A program made the translations under genes and the position numbers. Below the pieces are notes generated by a model, which did no database searches, was not told the DNA's origin, and saw only the letters and a list, made by a program, of their open reading frames with translations. A stretch of DNA of 64,000 bases from Lingula anatina (Eukaryota; Brachiopoda; Lingulata; Lingulida; Lingulidae): assembly GCF_001039355.2 (NCBI RefSeq), contig NW_019775598.1, positions 183,000 through 246,999 on the forward strand, read 5' to 3'. This document shows, piece by piece, positions 1-12,452 of this stretch; position 1 is the first letter of the stretch; each line of letters opens with the position of its first letter.

Positions 1-426
1 CACATTATTCAATTATTTGAATATAAAAAGAATAAGATCACGATTTAACAAATTAAAATAATCTTTCGTGAACTCTTTCACGAATAACATATTAAACAAT
101 ATTAAAATTATAAATTAGTGGTAATGGCTTATTCTGGAATATATGACCTCTGCACATCATCAGTACCTGACTTGGTACAGTATAGTTACTACTTGGATAC
201 AGAGTTAGATTTAATAATGTAACAATAAGAACAATATATATTACAATAAACTTCTCTGCACATGTCAGACGCTTGTTACCATGAACTAACACTACTTGAC
301 AACGGGCTGAGCACTTATCACAGAGTCTGTGTGCGATGCCATTGTTGTGCTGTGATTGGCTAGTTGAGCCACGTGAAGCCCTACTGTAGCGCCCTCGCGT
401 ATCGCGTGAATGCTGCACATTTCTGG

Positions 427-467
<41 letters not shown>

Positions 468-616
468 GTGGGAGACGGCATTTGAGTAAGCTATGAAGGT
501 ACATGCACATGTACATAGTGCTATTAACAAAATTTGTAGAAAAAAGGACGATTATTTAAGTTTATGTTTCCCTGTCAGGGTATTCATTAATATTTAATTC
601 GTTTATTTCCTTACAG
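1..616. other. 5' edge, no gene recognised; GA microsatellite
   Basis: No coding exon that I can support lies here. A purine-rich (GA)n tract sits at about 431-470. The signal-peptide exon expected for the CTHRC1-like gene was not found, so it probably lies upstream of the window. Confidence 0.5.
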
Positions 617-3600
617 ACTGATCTTGATCTAGAGAGTAATCTGACAGTTTGTAATGGCTCCCCGTGCCTCGTACCTGGCCGATGTAGAGAAGACTGCGAT
701 CACAATGAACCTTTTTGTCTGGGTAGGTGTTCGTTTATTCTTTCCGCCAAGATGTGCTCCTTGCCATAAATACTCTAATAACTTACAGGAACATAAATAA
801 CTTGTAATTTTAATGGTATGAAGTGCATTTTTTTAAAGTATCGTTATCGTTATATTTTTTAAACTGACAAATTAAACTCAATATTATGTACAACTGCATT
901 AAAATACATAACATCAAAATTTATCCGCCCTGTTTATCCGGGGGGGGGGGGGGGGTATATCACATCTATGAATTTGATTTTAGTTTCAAGAACTATCTGG
1001 AAAATAAAATAATTGAATCAGAAATTGCAAATTGAGATCAACGCAACGCAAATAACTTTGCTTTGTTGAATATTATTTGTTCCAGTGTTACACCAATGTT
1101 TTAACATTGATTGAAAATTCAATGACAGTATTTAGAAATCAATTTAGATCTCAAATATGCAAACAACGTATCATATTTGACACCTGCGTTCAAATTGCGT
1201 TGATGAAATGACACACTTGCATTCCCATTATCATCTAATATCATCATTTCATTATGATCCAACTACGCAGAAAAATTGCCCTGAAATACAAATGATGAAA
1301 CGTTCATTTAATGCCGAAGAAGTCAGCGGGCGTTATATAAGGCATTGACTTTATTAATTGATGTCTTGCGATCGCCACTGCAGCACCAGAGACCTACGGC
1401 TAAGCGTTAGTCGCACCCAGAGCCCATTGGGGGCGGTGGGAGCATCTTCATGTTCTGCAGAATTCACGTTGGGGCCAAATCTGAACCAAACTAGACAAGT
1501 TCCGATCGATGTTGTAATATTATTCTACTCTAAGAAACCTGTCAGAAGGAATACCTTGACGCTTTAGAGCCGTAGTAGCAGCCAGATCAGGCCAGACGTA
1601 CCACTGGCCGTTGCTGTGACTAGAAACCGATATGAGTGTTCTGTGTGGAACGTTTAAATGTTTCACAGATGATAATTTGGAAAATATGCAGATCTTAATA
1701 ACGCTTTTAATGGTTGTTGTTTGACTAAGATTCAGCCATGTATTTTTTTTTTGCCTAATTCGGTGAATTCAATTTAAAAACTGAAGTAATAAAGTATAAG
1801 TGTTAAAAGTGATTAAAACAATTATCAAATCCTTGCTTTATTTATAAGTCAGAAAAGTAGAAAAAATAAATGAAATTTTTTTTTTTAAATTGCCATGTTA
1901 GATTACAAGTCAGTATATGCATTAGGCTGGTGGATTTGTTATTCTTACATTTTTTTTCGGATACAGCTCAATGAAGGCATTCACATTTATCTAAATATGA
2001 ATTCACTTATTTCAGGAGACTCAACAGACTGTGATGAGACACCGATGTTCAATATCCATCAATGGTCAGGTATCTCCCAGTACGATCAAGACTCTGGTGT
2101 TATCATTGTAAGCTCACGTCTCTATAATGCATATTTACTTTTAAAATCGGTTTTAAGATACTTTTTGATGGTATGTCACCGCAAAAATTTCCCCGTCATA
2201 AACGTATATTTAATGTTGTAAATGCATGTAAACAGCAACATATGTATACTTCCCTAGTAAAAGAAGTGTCACCCCTAGTGCAATTTGCGTAAAATGACTG
2301 AGAAAATCATGTCATAAACCAATATTTTTTATTCAGCTTTTAAAAGGATTTTTTTCACAAAATGTAACTGCTTCTACAAACAATGAATCAGTTAACTATA
2401 GTAAAAAATCTAATATACATTTTGGTATTTTGTGCAGTACCAAATATGCATATAGATTTTTGTGCAGTACCCTCTGGATTGGAGAATGCACCTTGTGCGT
2501 CTGTGGGGTAGCCCTGCAAACAAAATGATCTCATACTATCTAAGCACTCTATGTGGAACGCCATCACTCCACAAACTTTGCAAAACGTTTTGGCTCCTCG
2601 CGTGCATTGCACATCAGTACAGTAGGGGCGCCACTTTATTTTTTGCTAGTGCTTATATTTATTTCACGAGTTTGTCTCCGAACGGAATTAAGTGATTGCT
2701 TTTTATGGTGCCTCAGAGTACTTCCTACTCAAAGACGAAAGATGCCAGCGGTTTATATCTTCTCTGGAGTGGAGCGCTGAGAGCAGCTTTTAACTGTACA
2801 GGATGCTGTACAGCTTGGACTTTCACAATAGATGGCGTTGAGTGTTCAAACCCCTACCCCATTGACTATGCAGAGTACCACGCCAACAGAAGAAATCGTC
2901 TTCATCATGTGGAGTGTGAGTTTCTTTTGTTTAGTTTACATCTAATCTACGTATGCTAATATGTGATCACAGTTATTACCGTTACCTCCGCCAAGGATGT
3001 CATGTGTTTGGTGGTAGCGTTTTTCTGTTGGCAACATTATGCAAAAAGTTTTGGACAGCTGTAAATGAAATTTTCAGGTTATTTCACAAAGGTCCGAAAT
3101 GGAGGCAATTAATATTTAGTCGAGGCTGATGAAACCTGCAACGTGTATAATATTTTGTGGGGGGGGGGGGGGTACATCTAAATTATTTTTATTTTCGCCC
3201 GCAGCAATATATTACAGTTAGCACAATCAATATCAACACGAGTCAACAGACACATGCCTGTAGATATGTTATGTGGCTGTTGCGATGAATATACGCTTTA
3301 TTCGGCTTAAAGGATGTCTTTCCGCAGTAGACGCTTAAATAGGCCTTTCTCTGAAACTTTGCCTATTTGATCCTGAACCCCAAAGCATGTCTCACACGAA
3401 ACCGTTGAGAAAATAAAGGTCGAGGTATAGGTTTTTAAGATCACTTAAAGAAAAAAAAAGCGCAGCATTTTTTTTTTTTCGTCTAAACTTCTCGCCATTA
3501 CTCCCCTACGCATGGAATTCTGGGACTTGCCTCAATTTGCATATGACTGAATACTACTGTTTACTACGCTCTGGAGAAGACCCGGATGTCACTGCAAACC

Positions 3601-6600
3601 AAGATGGAGGGTAGTCCGAGTACACGTGAGTTGAAAGAGAGAAGAATAACTCTACGGGACAATGAAAAAGGAAATAAAACGGGAAATGCAGAAGCAGAGG
3701 ATGTTATTTTCATTGGCAGGCCGGTGAGGTAGACAAAGCAGAAGTAGGAAATAAAACTGACAAGCGAGAAACTGACAAAATTCTGCCGGATACGGGTAGG
3801 TTATTTCGATCTCTTATCACGTCCGACTCTTTCATTGAGAACATATTCAGGAGGCGGATTTAGGGCGTCTTCTGGTTCTTCCGGAAGACGGTTAGATTTT
3901 CAAGTTTTCATTGGCGGGTATATGTAATATTTCTGTCGAAAGGCGGTCAAAAATGGAGGATGGATCAACATTACTCGGAAGACTGTCAGAATAGACCTAT
4001 ATCTCTGGATCCGCCCCTGTTATCCCTGCTGTACGCAGAAAAGTTTATTATTCTTTAGAGCAGTCAGTACAAACAAGGATTGAGCTAAATAGTCTTCTAT
4101 TAAAGACTGGTTTTTGTCGGCTTACTTAACGTCGTTATATACTCAAGTCCAAAAAAAAAAAAAAAAAAAAACCACCTTTCACTATTTACCTTATTCGAAT
4201 TTAATTTAAATTAAAAGATTTAAAGCGAGCACATTAATTGCAGCATCTGATGGTAGTAAATGTTTATTCTCTGTTTATGTTTTTAAAGTTGACTTCATGG
4301 GGAATCTCTGGAGAATGAGGATAATACACTGGTATATATATTTTTTTATCCAGGTAATATGCATGTGGTAACATCTACCCCTACATCAGGTTCAAGGCCA
4401 ACATAGAGCCAGAGCCAAAGTAAGTACCTGACACCCAGAATCCAAACACACAATAGCTGTTTATTTTACCATGTTCAGTACACCTTGCCATCAATATCAA
4501 TCTAATGCATGTTAGTACTTGGAACAATGCCATTTTATTATAAAGTTTAACACTGCCATGGCAGCTAGTCCTAGAATTGTGACAAGCACAGGATATCAGT
4601 ACTTATTGTGGGGAACATTATATAATAAATTGGATTTTGAAACAAATAATTTTGATAACCATGCTCTATTCAGTGCTCTTATGTCTGGCGTAGACATTAC
4701 AGATAGTGGGTGCTATTAATTTCACAAAAAAATGCATTGAAGTCTTTCCAATAGTCAATGTTTTGTTTTTAGGTATACTAAGCAGCAAAGCAAGCACTCA
4801 AAATCATGGATGACAGTAAGACCTCAAGCTGTTACATAAACAATTAGCACAAATAAAGGTACATTCCAGTCTTACAAACCAGGAATTTGACATGGGAATT
4901 ACAAGTACACATTTCTAAGCAGCCATGGTGCAGATGGAACCAAGAGACTCAAGGCACCGTGGTCCTTATATGTATATAAGAATTTTTTTTATCAAAATGA
5001 TGATTACCTCACATAAACTTTTCTTTTATAAATCCATCCAGACATACATTATTTCCTTGTATGACATTAACTTTTAAAATGATTGATTTTATGAACAGAT
5101 TGTGTACAGAGTTGCATTTTACTTTTGATATGAGAAAGGGATAAATGAAAGCACCTTGTTTTTCTATGCCTTTATTTTTTATGTTCACTGAATGGTTGCA
5201 CAAATTACAGTAGAATGAAAAGAATCTCTTCAAAGTGAAGTAATCCAGCAAATTCAACGGCAGTCAAAATGTAGGGGACATTACAGTGAGTGGGAGATGG
5301 GCCAGTCCCATCTCCACTGATGCTGAGTCATTGCTTGGTAAATTCTCTAGCAAAAGCATCTTTATATCCAGTGCAAGGCCAGGATTTCCATCACACTTGT
5401 CACAATGTATTCAGCACTTTCCTTGGCAACACCATCATTTTCTTGGCAACACCATCATGTATGCTCTGATAATGAAAAAAAATATATTCACTTTTATATC
5501 TGTCATTTCTGTTTTGATATGTACAATAGCTTACTTCAAAAATAAAATATTTGAAAATGTATGAACACTAAAACAACCATAAGGACTGGATTTCACACCA
5601 CCAAATTTTATCGAATACTTACTTTACTTTGAAAATAAGAAGGAATATGAATGGTGTTTGTGTATTGTGAGAAACTTAGAATTTATCTTTTCAATAAAGA
5701 TTTAATGAGTTTTATACCTCTTCTGTGAGTTACTGAATTCTCCTTTCATGTTCTTGAGTCAATCCTCCTGATCTCACACCTCTTCCAAGCCTTGTACTAC
5801 TGGACCTAGAAGTGCTATGTATCACTGCCAACTCTACTAAACCTTTATACAGGGCTTTTTTTCTAATGAGGCTGACATCAGAAGATAGTATGCTGTAAAA
5901 TAATAATAAAACTAATAATAATAATAATAATTGGCACTGATTTAATTGCATGCTAGTAATAATGTTGTGAACTGTTCAAAATGGGTTTCACTTCAATTAA
6001 TCATTGTCCTGCACTTAAGCGTATCAATTGTTATCCCTAAACTATAAGTTTTTTGTATGTGTGGATTATTACATGTGAATATAGGTGAGGGTAAGGTGGG
6101 TCCTACACATTACTATCAAAACTGAGGAATATGCCAGATTAACTAAAAGGCCTGTAGGCCTATTATTTAAAAATAACAGAAAACTCTTTACCTCAGGGAG
6201 CTCTTTACCCTCTAGTTCTGGACTGCTCTGACTGCTTGCCTCATCAACAATAGGCCTACTCTCGATCTGAAAAGTATAAAGACAGATCGACTAGAAAAGC
6301 AAGATAAGATGCGTGTACGATGCTCACCACTACTGCCAGTAAGTATCAAAATCGTCTGGAACGCATTTGTAGTCCGTGCTACGCTGTGCGTGCACATCGC
6401 GATGTCAAAATTGCGGCTCAGAAAGCATAGCAAACAACAAAAAAAGTAACAGTCGTTCATAAATATCCAACCGAAAAGGGCTGGTTCAGTTGACCCGAAA
6501 AATATCACTGTCTCTAATCATGTCACCGGTATATTTCCTGGTACACTTTACTCATTCGGTGAATCGGCATTGAGAATTACGGCATCAAGCACTGTTGGCT

Positions 6601-7478
6601 ACACTCCGTCGTAAATATTTCCAAGCCATTCGTTGATTTTTGGACTATTTTAACCGACGAGAAGTTAAATGAATTCTTTAAATGTTTAAGTGCACAAACC
6701 TGTTCACGAACAATGAAGGGAGAGAGTTTTAACTAACGTGCATCTGTAAACGACTTACTTCGAACTCCACCGCGCCATATTTGTTTCTCCTAGTGTACGA
6801 GTGCTATTTTAGGCAACGCACTCTGATTGGCTAAAACCTTGCGGTAGTCGTCTTCTCTTTTTTGGGGAGAGGACGTTCTCCAATACAGACTCGAATGTGA
6901 AATAATTAATTATTTTGATTGCCGTCTACCTCAAAGGCGAATTTTGGTTTAGATCGTGACCTTCATATATAAGAAAAAGTTTGGGATATGTTTCATTTTC
7001 CCTCATATCGGAAATACCCCCTTTAAGTAAATTTTTCTCGGTATATAACTTATACGTATAACCCCAGAGCATTTTATGATTTGAATTTCGGTCGTAGATG
7101 CTCGCTGTTATCTGGCATATCGCTCGAATGAAAATATAATATTTCTAACATAATTTTACTCTGCATTTATGGTTTGATTTATCATTAGTTATTAATTAAT
7201 AAGGAGAAGAACAGGCTTACCTTGCGGGAGGTCTCCACTATCTGAGTGCTATTTCTAGTTTAATGGTAAAAAATTAAAATTTGATAAAATATCAACCGTG
7301 TATAGCCTATAATCATATTTCTTATCAGTTTTTGGTATCTGCTACGGGATCGGCATGGGGACTAGAACTATTGCCTTAGAATACAAAGACTGTGATGGAA
7401 CAGTTCACGACAACTATGTAGGTTGGAACTCCAGGTTATATATTATCATGGCAGAAGTGGCGGAAACCACCGGATCGG
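617..7478 (+). CDS. CTHRC1-like copy 1 (exons 617-722, 2016-2107, 2717-2915, 7329-7478)
   Basis: Exon 617-722 encodes a 35-residue cysteine-rich lead (CNGSPC...CREDC...C) entered in phase 0 and left in phase 1. Exon 2016-2107 continues with DCDETPMFNIHQW. Exon 2717-2915 carries the core LLWSGALR...CCTAWTFTIDGVECSNP, closely matching the LFSGSLR...RWYFTFNGAECSGP pattern of CTHRC1. After a 4.4-kb intron, exon 7329-7478 gives CYGIGMG...GWNS and leaves in phase 1 at ggatcg|ggtatac. If that donor is not used, the frame stays open to a stop ending at 7543, giving an alternative end of the protein. Confidence 0.7.
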
Positions 7479-10400
7479 GTATACGTACAATTTGTCTTTT
7501 TGTGCCGGCAATTTGCTTTTCTACTTCTTTTTTGAATTTATAGGTTGAGTCAATCAACTGTGCTAAAAGCTGCCAAATTGCCCCTTTGAAGGATACTTGT
7601 CTTACGTGACATTTTTAATGTAATGTATCCACTCCATTTGGCATTAGACGCTTGGAATGTCTTTGATATATATTGTTAATTTAGTAGATAAATGTTTGCT
7701 TGGACACAAAAAGTGCAACGTAATTGTCGTTTGGATATTTAAACATTATATTAATTGAGCATCTGCGGGCCTATCTTCCTTTGTTTTGAAGGGAAACAGT
7801 ATTGATGGTGGTACTATGAATTTTTCAGCCACATGTGAGTCTCAAACGGCCTTTAACATTCAACAGTTTGCTGCAGTTTCTCACACAGAAACAAGGGATG
7901 AAAACATACATTCGGTAGGTCTTAGGTCACAACTATTACTGACATCTGTGGCGACGTCTTGTTCAGTTGAGAACATTTTTTTTGAAAATTAAAATTTGTG
8001 CCAATTGTAGATTTAATTGATAACATGCATACTGGATTCGCAACAATTTATTTCGTAGTGAGAAAAAGGCATCCTGTTCTTGCGGGGTGACTTTTGGAAG
8101 TGTTCCTCTGGCGGTTACAGATTTTTACCTTATCTTATAGACAGTAACATTCAAGTGGTATTTTTATAGAGCTGGACATGCACGGTAGATAGAAGCTGTA
8201 AATCCTTTTTTTTTTTTTTGCAAACTAAGCACACTTTCCTGTATTCATTGGTTGCCAATATTGGTAACAACTGTAAAATGAATTTAATGTGGAAGATGAA
8301 TGCGAAACACCATAATCAGTTTAGGGATATATGCCAGCCCTTTATTTTTTATGTGTTTATCTTGTGGTAAGTGGATGATACTGAGTCTCATATAACAGTG
8401 GTATATTTATGTTTTACAATGTTGTGGCAGACGTCGCATTATGTAAAACGGGCAGCTGACACCGCTTTGCGAGTTCGCTGGAGTGGTAATTTGTACGGGG
8501 AAGGCAACTACAAATGTGGTCGATGGTATTTCAAATTTAACGGCGTGGAATGCTCCAATCCCGGGCCACTAGAATGGGTCATGTACGTCAATGGAGGCCA
8601 CGTACCTCAGGTCAAGCGGGGCGTTGCATGTAAGTTCAAAAACTGCTATGTGTCAAGTAAACATGTCAAATATATTTATATTATACAGTAACTCTGTTCA
8701 TTGTATCGTATTATCTCATGTCTGTTAAATAGGTGGCACTTCTGATGGTTCATTTTAAGGTTTTAAGTGCTATTACGTACCATTGTGCTATAAATGTGGG
8801 CGTTAGATTATTTTGTACCAATTTGTTGTCTGTTTGAAAGAAAACAACGAAGATATCACTTCGCAAACCACATAATTACATGTGTAGGAAGGCAAGTTGA
8901 TTGTTGTTACCAGGATATTGTTATTGCTTTTTAAAATTGTAAAACACATGAATAAGCAGAGCAACCTGTAACTAAGGTAACACATGTTGATGTGTGGATC
9001 ATTTCAGTTAATGGGATATGTGAAGGTATTGGTTCTGGAGCCATTGTGATAACGCTGCATGTTGGAAACTGTACAAGCTCTGGTCACCCTCCCTTCGATG
9101 CACAGACAGGTAACTCTTTATTACAGATTGGTTTCATCAAATTGATAGCTACTTTTGACATAGTTATCTTACAGTCACTTTACAGCCTATTGAAAGCAAA
9201 CTTCCTGGTATACCCCGATTATGCGTTACATCAGTAAATATACTATGAGAATACCTTATAATAGCATAATTTTGGTACAGTTGTTCATTTATTTTTTTCA
9301 TCGTATATAAAATATTATATTTACGTCTTAGGCATGAGGAGAATGGCTACTTTACTTGGCGCAGTATCATAATAAAGAGGAGAAATGGAACACTGCTTTG
9401 CATTGGTGAAAAATGTTGTCCCACCCCCATTTCCATGTACTTTTATTTACAAATGATCACTTTACAGCTGTAAATTGTTATAAACGGTGCTTTTTTATCC
9501 CAGATACCATGTCTAGCATGATTACAGGTTCAGAAAATACTAAATAATGGTGAAAATATACACATTGTATACCATTTAGTCAAATTTATAACAGGCACCC
9601 CCTCAATTCCAATGTTTCACTGTGATTACCACAGATGTAAAGAAATGCCTATTTAATTAAAAAGATGCCATCAAATGTCACCAAATTTGCACACAATTAG
9701 CATTAAGATGTGCTCATTAAAGGCCACGTGCCTAATAGCGTGTGTGTCTTTCGCGTAATGCAATTATCTCCTGCAGGCGGGGCGACAAGCCTTCAACAAG
9801 GGTAATAATTCTGTTTTGTTGGATGTTATATACTTCGGTGAGCACGTGTAAAATGCACGCCTGTTCAGCAGGCCCATCTTGCTTGATTACAGAGAACCAA
9901 ACCATACATACAGACACGCAGGTGCGCAAATAGACACAACTTTATATAATATTATGGAAATTTTTTCGTAGGTTGGAAAACCACAACTCACCTTATAGTG
10001 GAGGAGACAAGACTTGGACAAGATATCAGTGCAGGTTGGAACTTTGAAAGGGAAAATTGTGCAATCATGAATACATTCCCCGCCAGCTTTTTGGCACTTA
10101 ATGCAATTACCCAGTCAGTCAGTTAATATATTCAGATACTTTTTAAATATGGTTTCAATTAAACAGCTGGATCAAGGATTCTTCGATCGATCCTTTTTTG
10201 CTGGTTAAAACACATAAAAAGCATGGGTTTTAAAAATCAGAATAGTGGAGAAAATAATAATGTTTGCAAAGTTACAGTGACTTGATTGTTTTTTTAGAAT
10301 TTAGTTTTGTTAGTCGACATTTTTGTGTTCCAGTTCTTGCTGCCGATGGAACCACCGTCCGTCTGCCGTTCTATAACCGCGTTCAAGGCTACTGGGCTAA

Positions 10401-11565
10401 CTTGTACGACAATGCCGACACAGGAGTTATCCAGGTACGTATCAGATCTATTCATACTTGCTACTTCGTTATTCCTTATTTCACTGAAATCAAATCACTA
10501 ATAAAGAGACATGTTTTAGTTTCGCGAAAAAACATCATCTTTTCGTAAAAAAATCATTAAAGATGCCATCATTAAGTATATATAATAGTCACCGGAAAAT
10601 AATGTATCTTTCCTGTTAAACCTGGATACAAAATATTGTAGCCTCATACGCCTATGACATATCATGTTTTGACCCAAGCACATAAATGAAATCCTTACGC
10701 GTGCTAAAATGGCCATAGTCCAAGTAGTACCCTTTACCTAGCACGTCAGTTATTAACTAGGCCTACATAATAGATTTTTTTCAAAAAAATGTTAAAGTCA
10801 CTGATTTTACAACTCCATTATTCGTTCGTCACACAAGTCATCTCCAGACATGGAGCGAGGTTTAAGATGTTTTAGTACCTTGTACCTAGCATTGCAGTTA
10901 GTTAGATATTAGCCGTTGTTTGACGACTCTATATATTATTGTAACTTTGGGTGAAATTGCAGGATTCATAGCTTAAACTTACTGATAGCAGAGCATTACC
11001 CTTGATTTTAATTGAAATATTTTGGTTGCATTTCTCACATTTCCGTACAATCTTTCCAGTCTATGACGTACAACAAAAAGTCAAACTCCAGTGGAATCCA
11101 TGTCATTTGGAGTGTTAACGTGAGGAATCACTTAGACGACACCTGTGCCAAATGGTCCGTTACATTTAACGGGACTCAGTGCTCCAATCCTGGAAGTATT
11201 GAACATATCATATATACGCATGACTTTGACACCGGAACATACGTGAATTGGCATGTCCCGGGCATTGGTAAGAGCATGCAATGTTGAATGTATTAATTAA
11301 ATATATTACCGTGTTTGTAACTACCAGTACTTAATATCGACTATGGCATTGCTCAGATTGTAATTTTTTTTAACAAATCAAACACATCGGTGATTGATGT
11401 TGCTTGTTAATTCCAGTCGATGGCATGTGTTTTGGCATCGGGCGCGGTGACGTCATCATAGCTTTGGTGGTCGGTGCGTGTTCCTCACATACTGGATACG
11501 ATGCTTTTACTGGTTGGCGGTCTGGGACCTTCTTGATGGTGGAAGAGGTCTTTCTTGGAGCCTAA
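617..11565 (+). CDS. Secreted protein with three tandem CTHRC1-type C-terminal domains (5' partial)
   Basis: This split gene encodes three successive copies of the domain that ends collagen triple helix repeat-containing protein 1 (CTHRC1). Exons placed by splice consensus: 617-722, 2016-2107, 2717-2915, 7329-7478, 7792-7914, 8431-8629, 9008-9109, 9972-10034, 10334-10434, 11060-11267 and 11417-11565 (TAA). Each copy has an A exon (N-terminal strand), a B exon with a W(Y/S)F/T..NG.(E/Q)CSNP core, and a C exon with a C.GIG.G core. Introns are mostly phase 1, with phase 0 between A and B. Vertebrate CTHRC1 has one such domain after a short collagen stretch; no Gly-X-Y stretch is visible here. 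All junctions are in frame except the one between copies 1 and 2, which is off by one base. There may therefore be two genes, or a one-base sequence error. Role: probably extracellular, inferred from the family and from its many cysteines. Confidence 0.75.
2245..2640 (-). mobile_element. Tc1/mariner-like element 3' remnant in an intron
   Basis: The terminal motif at 2245-2295 (tatacttccctagtaaaaga...gtgtcacccctagtg) matches the ends at 15706-15745 and at 51602/52754. The interior at about 2424-2480 matches 15541-15590 in inverted orientation (tattttg...tcctctggattgg...aatgca). It is the far 3' end of a transposase reading on the minus strand, now degenerate, within the second gene intron. Confidence 0.55.
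3075..3310. repeat. Dispersed repeat, copy 1
   Basis: About 235 bases are nearly the same as 31889-32130, in the same orientation. They include the poly-G tract at 3159-3172 followed by tacatctaaatta, and end at atatacgctttattcgg. The family is not recognised and no coding is visible. It lies in the large intron of CTHRC1-like copy 1. Confidence 0.6.
3848..4018. mobile_element. MITE-like element with GGCGGAT ends
   Basis: The imperfect inverted ends are aggaggcggatttaggg on the left and tctggatccgcccctg on the right. Two larger elements with the same type of end lie at 59757-60001 and 62435-62690. Ends of this CAGGGGCGGATC kind are common in hAT-type non-autonomous elements, so the class assignment is inferred. 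Confidence 0.4.
4020..7328. other. Large intron, no coding exon recognised
   Basis: This is the remainder of the 4.4-kb intron between exons 2717-2915 and 7329-7478. It has poly-A and poly-T tracts and short open frames on both strands, but none has a family signature or good splice sites. The size and GC-richer patches (6200-6900) suggest nested repeats, which I could not classify. Confidence 0.35.
7792..10034 (+). CDS. CTHRC1-like copy 2 (exons 7792-7914, 8431-8629, 9008-9109, 9972-10034)
   Basis: Exon A (7792-7914) includes CESQTAFNIQQF, clearly related to CDETPMFNIHQW of copy 1. Exon B (8431-8629, 199 bases, exactly the length of copy 1 exon B) has RVRWSGNL...GRWYFKFNGVECSNPGP. Exon C (9008-9109) has GICEGIGSGAIVITLHVG, the best match to the GLCEGIGAGL motif of CTHRC1. 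Unlike the other copies, the end of the domain (GWKTTTHLIVEE) is split onto its own exon, 9972-10034. The acceptor of exon A leaves it in phase 0, whereas copy 1 ends in phase 1. Confidence 0.7.
9732..9860 (-). mobile_element. Tc1-like transposase C-terminal scrap
   Basis: On the minus strand the frame ends LVEGLSPRLQEIIALRERHT-RY just before a stop. This resembles the usual Tc1 transposase ending (...SMPRRLQ.VI.ARGGHTRY). Only about 25 recognisable residues remain, in the intron between 9109 and 9972. Confidence 0.55.
10334..11565 (+). CDS. CTHRC1-like copy 3 and C terminus (exons 10334-10434, 11060-11267, 11417-11565)
   Basis: Exon A (10334-10434) encodes DGTTVRLPFYNRVQGYW. Exon B (11060-11267, 208 bases) encodes AKWSVTFNGTQCSNPGS. 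The last exon (11417-11565) encodes CFGIGRGDVIIALVVGAC and GWRSGTFLMVEEVFLGA and ends with TAA at 11563-11565. The phases join cleanly to exon 9972-10034 of copy 2. The GW...(I/M)(V/I)EE ending is where vertebrate CTHRC1 also stops, which supports this as the true C terminus. This copy was later duplicated to 34191-34702. Confidence 0.75.
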
Positions 11566-12347
11566 CAAAAGATTATGGAGTGATAGTTTCAGACAGCGGG
11601 CTGCCAAAGACATTTATTGAATAATGGCGTTAAAAGCACTTTTTTCGCCTTGTACAAAAGGCACATTATTATTACAGTAATATGCACACTTTATCAACGG
11701 CGCCCTTTATAGTAAGCAAGGTCACATCTATGTCCCCCCTCCCCCAAATGTTAATTTTGGTGTTGGTTTCTCCCACGCCTTCATGTAAATTCCTAACATG
11801 CAGAAGTTAGCACTGAGTGAAGTTTCATCATAGTCGATTGATCTAATGCATGGGTCGGATTGGTATGCAATTGTCATTTTCACAAACCGATGTTAAAGTT
11901 ACACATAATTATGTTATATGCACAATATTTCTTTATCGATTATTGGATAAATCGACATCTTTTTTTCATCTTTAAAATTGCCACGTGCTTATTAAGGAAA
12001 CATAAAAATATTGATAGGGGTTATTTGGAAAACATCAAAGCAAATTTCGCTTCTTTATCTTATAAATATACAATTCTATCATAACTCTATTATTATTTGA
12101 CCACAAAATGTTTTTGTTTTTGAAATATACTTCTTTTGCGTTACAATTTTATTAAATTGGTGCCTTAATATAGATTTGATCCTTCTAGTTTATTTTGCAT
12201 TCGCGTTTGTTTTCAGCACAGAGCAGTCTTCCCGTGATTTATAGATATTACACTGAATATCAATTTCCACAAATGTGTAAAATATATATCTTAGTTATTA
12301 GTGCAAGTATAATTGCAAATTTATCTGTGAACACATGTGTAATGCAG
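11566..12347. other. 3' flank of CTHRC1-like gene, no gene seen
   Basis: AT-rich sequence. Positions 11566-11750 are shared with 34703-34900 as part of a duplicated block. No canonical AATAAA lies within the first 200 bases after the stop codon, so the polyadenylation site is unclear. Confidence 0.4.
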
Positions 12348-12452
12348 TGATTGAATGTGATCACACGCCGACGTTCAATATTCGTCAGTGGGCCAAAATG
12401 TGTACAGAAGACTCCTCATCGCACGATGCACATGGAGGGCTTATTGGTTTCT
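12348..12452 (+). pseudogene. Orphan CTHRC1-like A exon
   Basis: After an AG at 12346-12347 the frame reads IECDHTPTFNIRQWAK. This aligns with CDETPMFNIHQW (2022-2060) and CESQTAFNIQQF (copy 2). Entry phase 1 matches the other A exons. No consensus donor occurs at the expected place and no partner B or C exons follow, so this looks like the stump of a fourth repeat. Confidence 0.5.

Noticed and set aside
92-516. Minus-strand open frames with Ser-Leu runs
   Set aside because: They are translations of the (GA)n microsatellite; no domain or splice support.
1358-1567. GC-richer open frame between CTHRC1-like exons
   Set aside because: No family signature, and the flanking exons join in phase (1 to 1) without it.
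5286-5564. Open frame starting MSGRWASPISTDAES
   Set aside because: Looks gene-like at its start but has no recognised domain and no consensus splice sites; it lies in a long intron.
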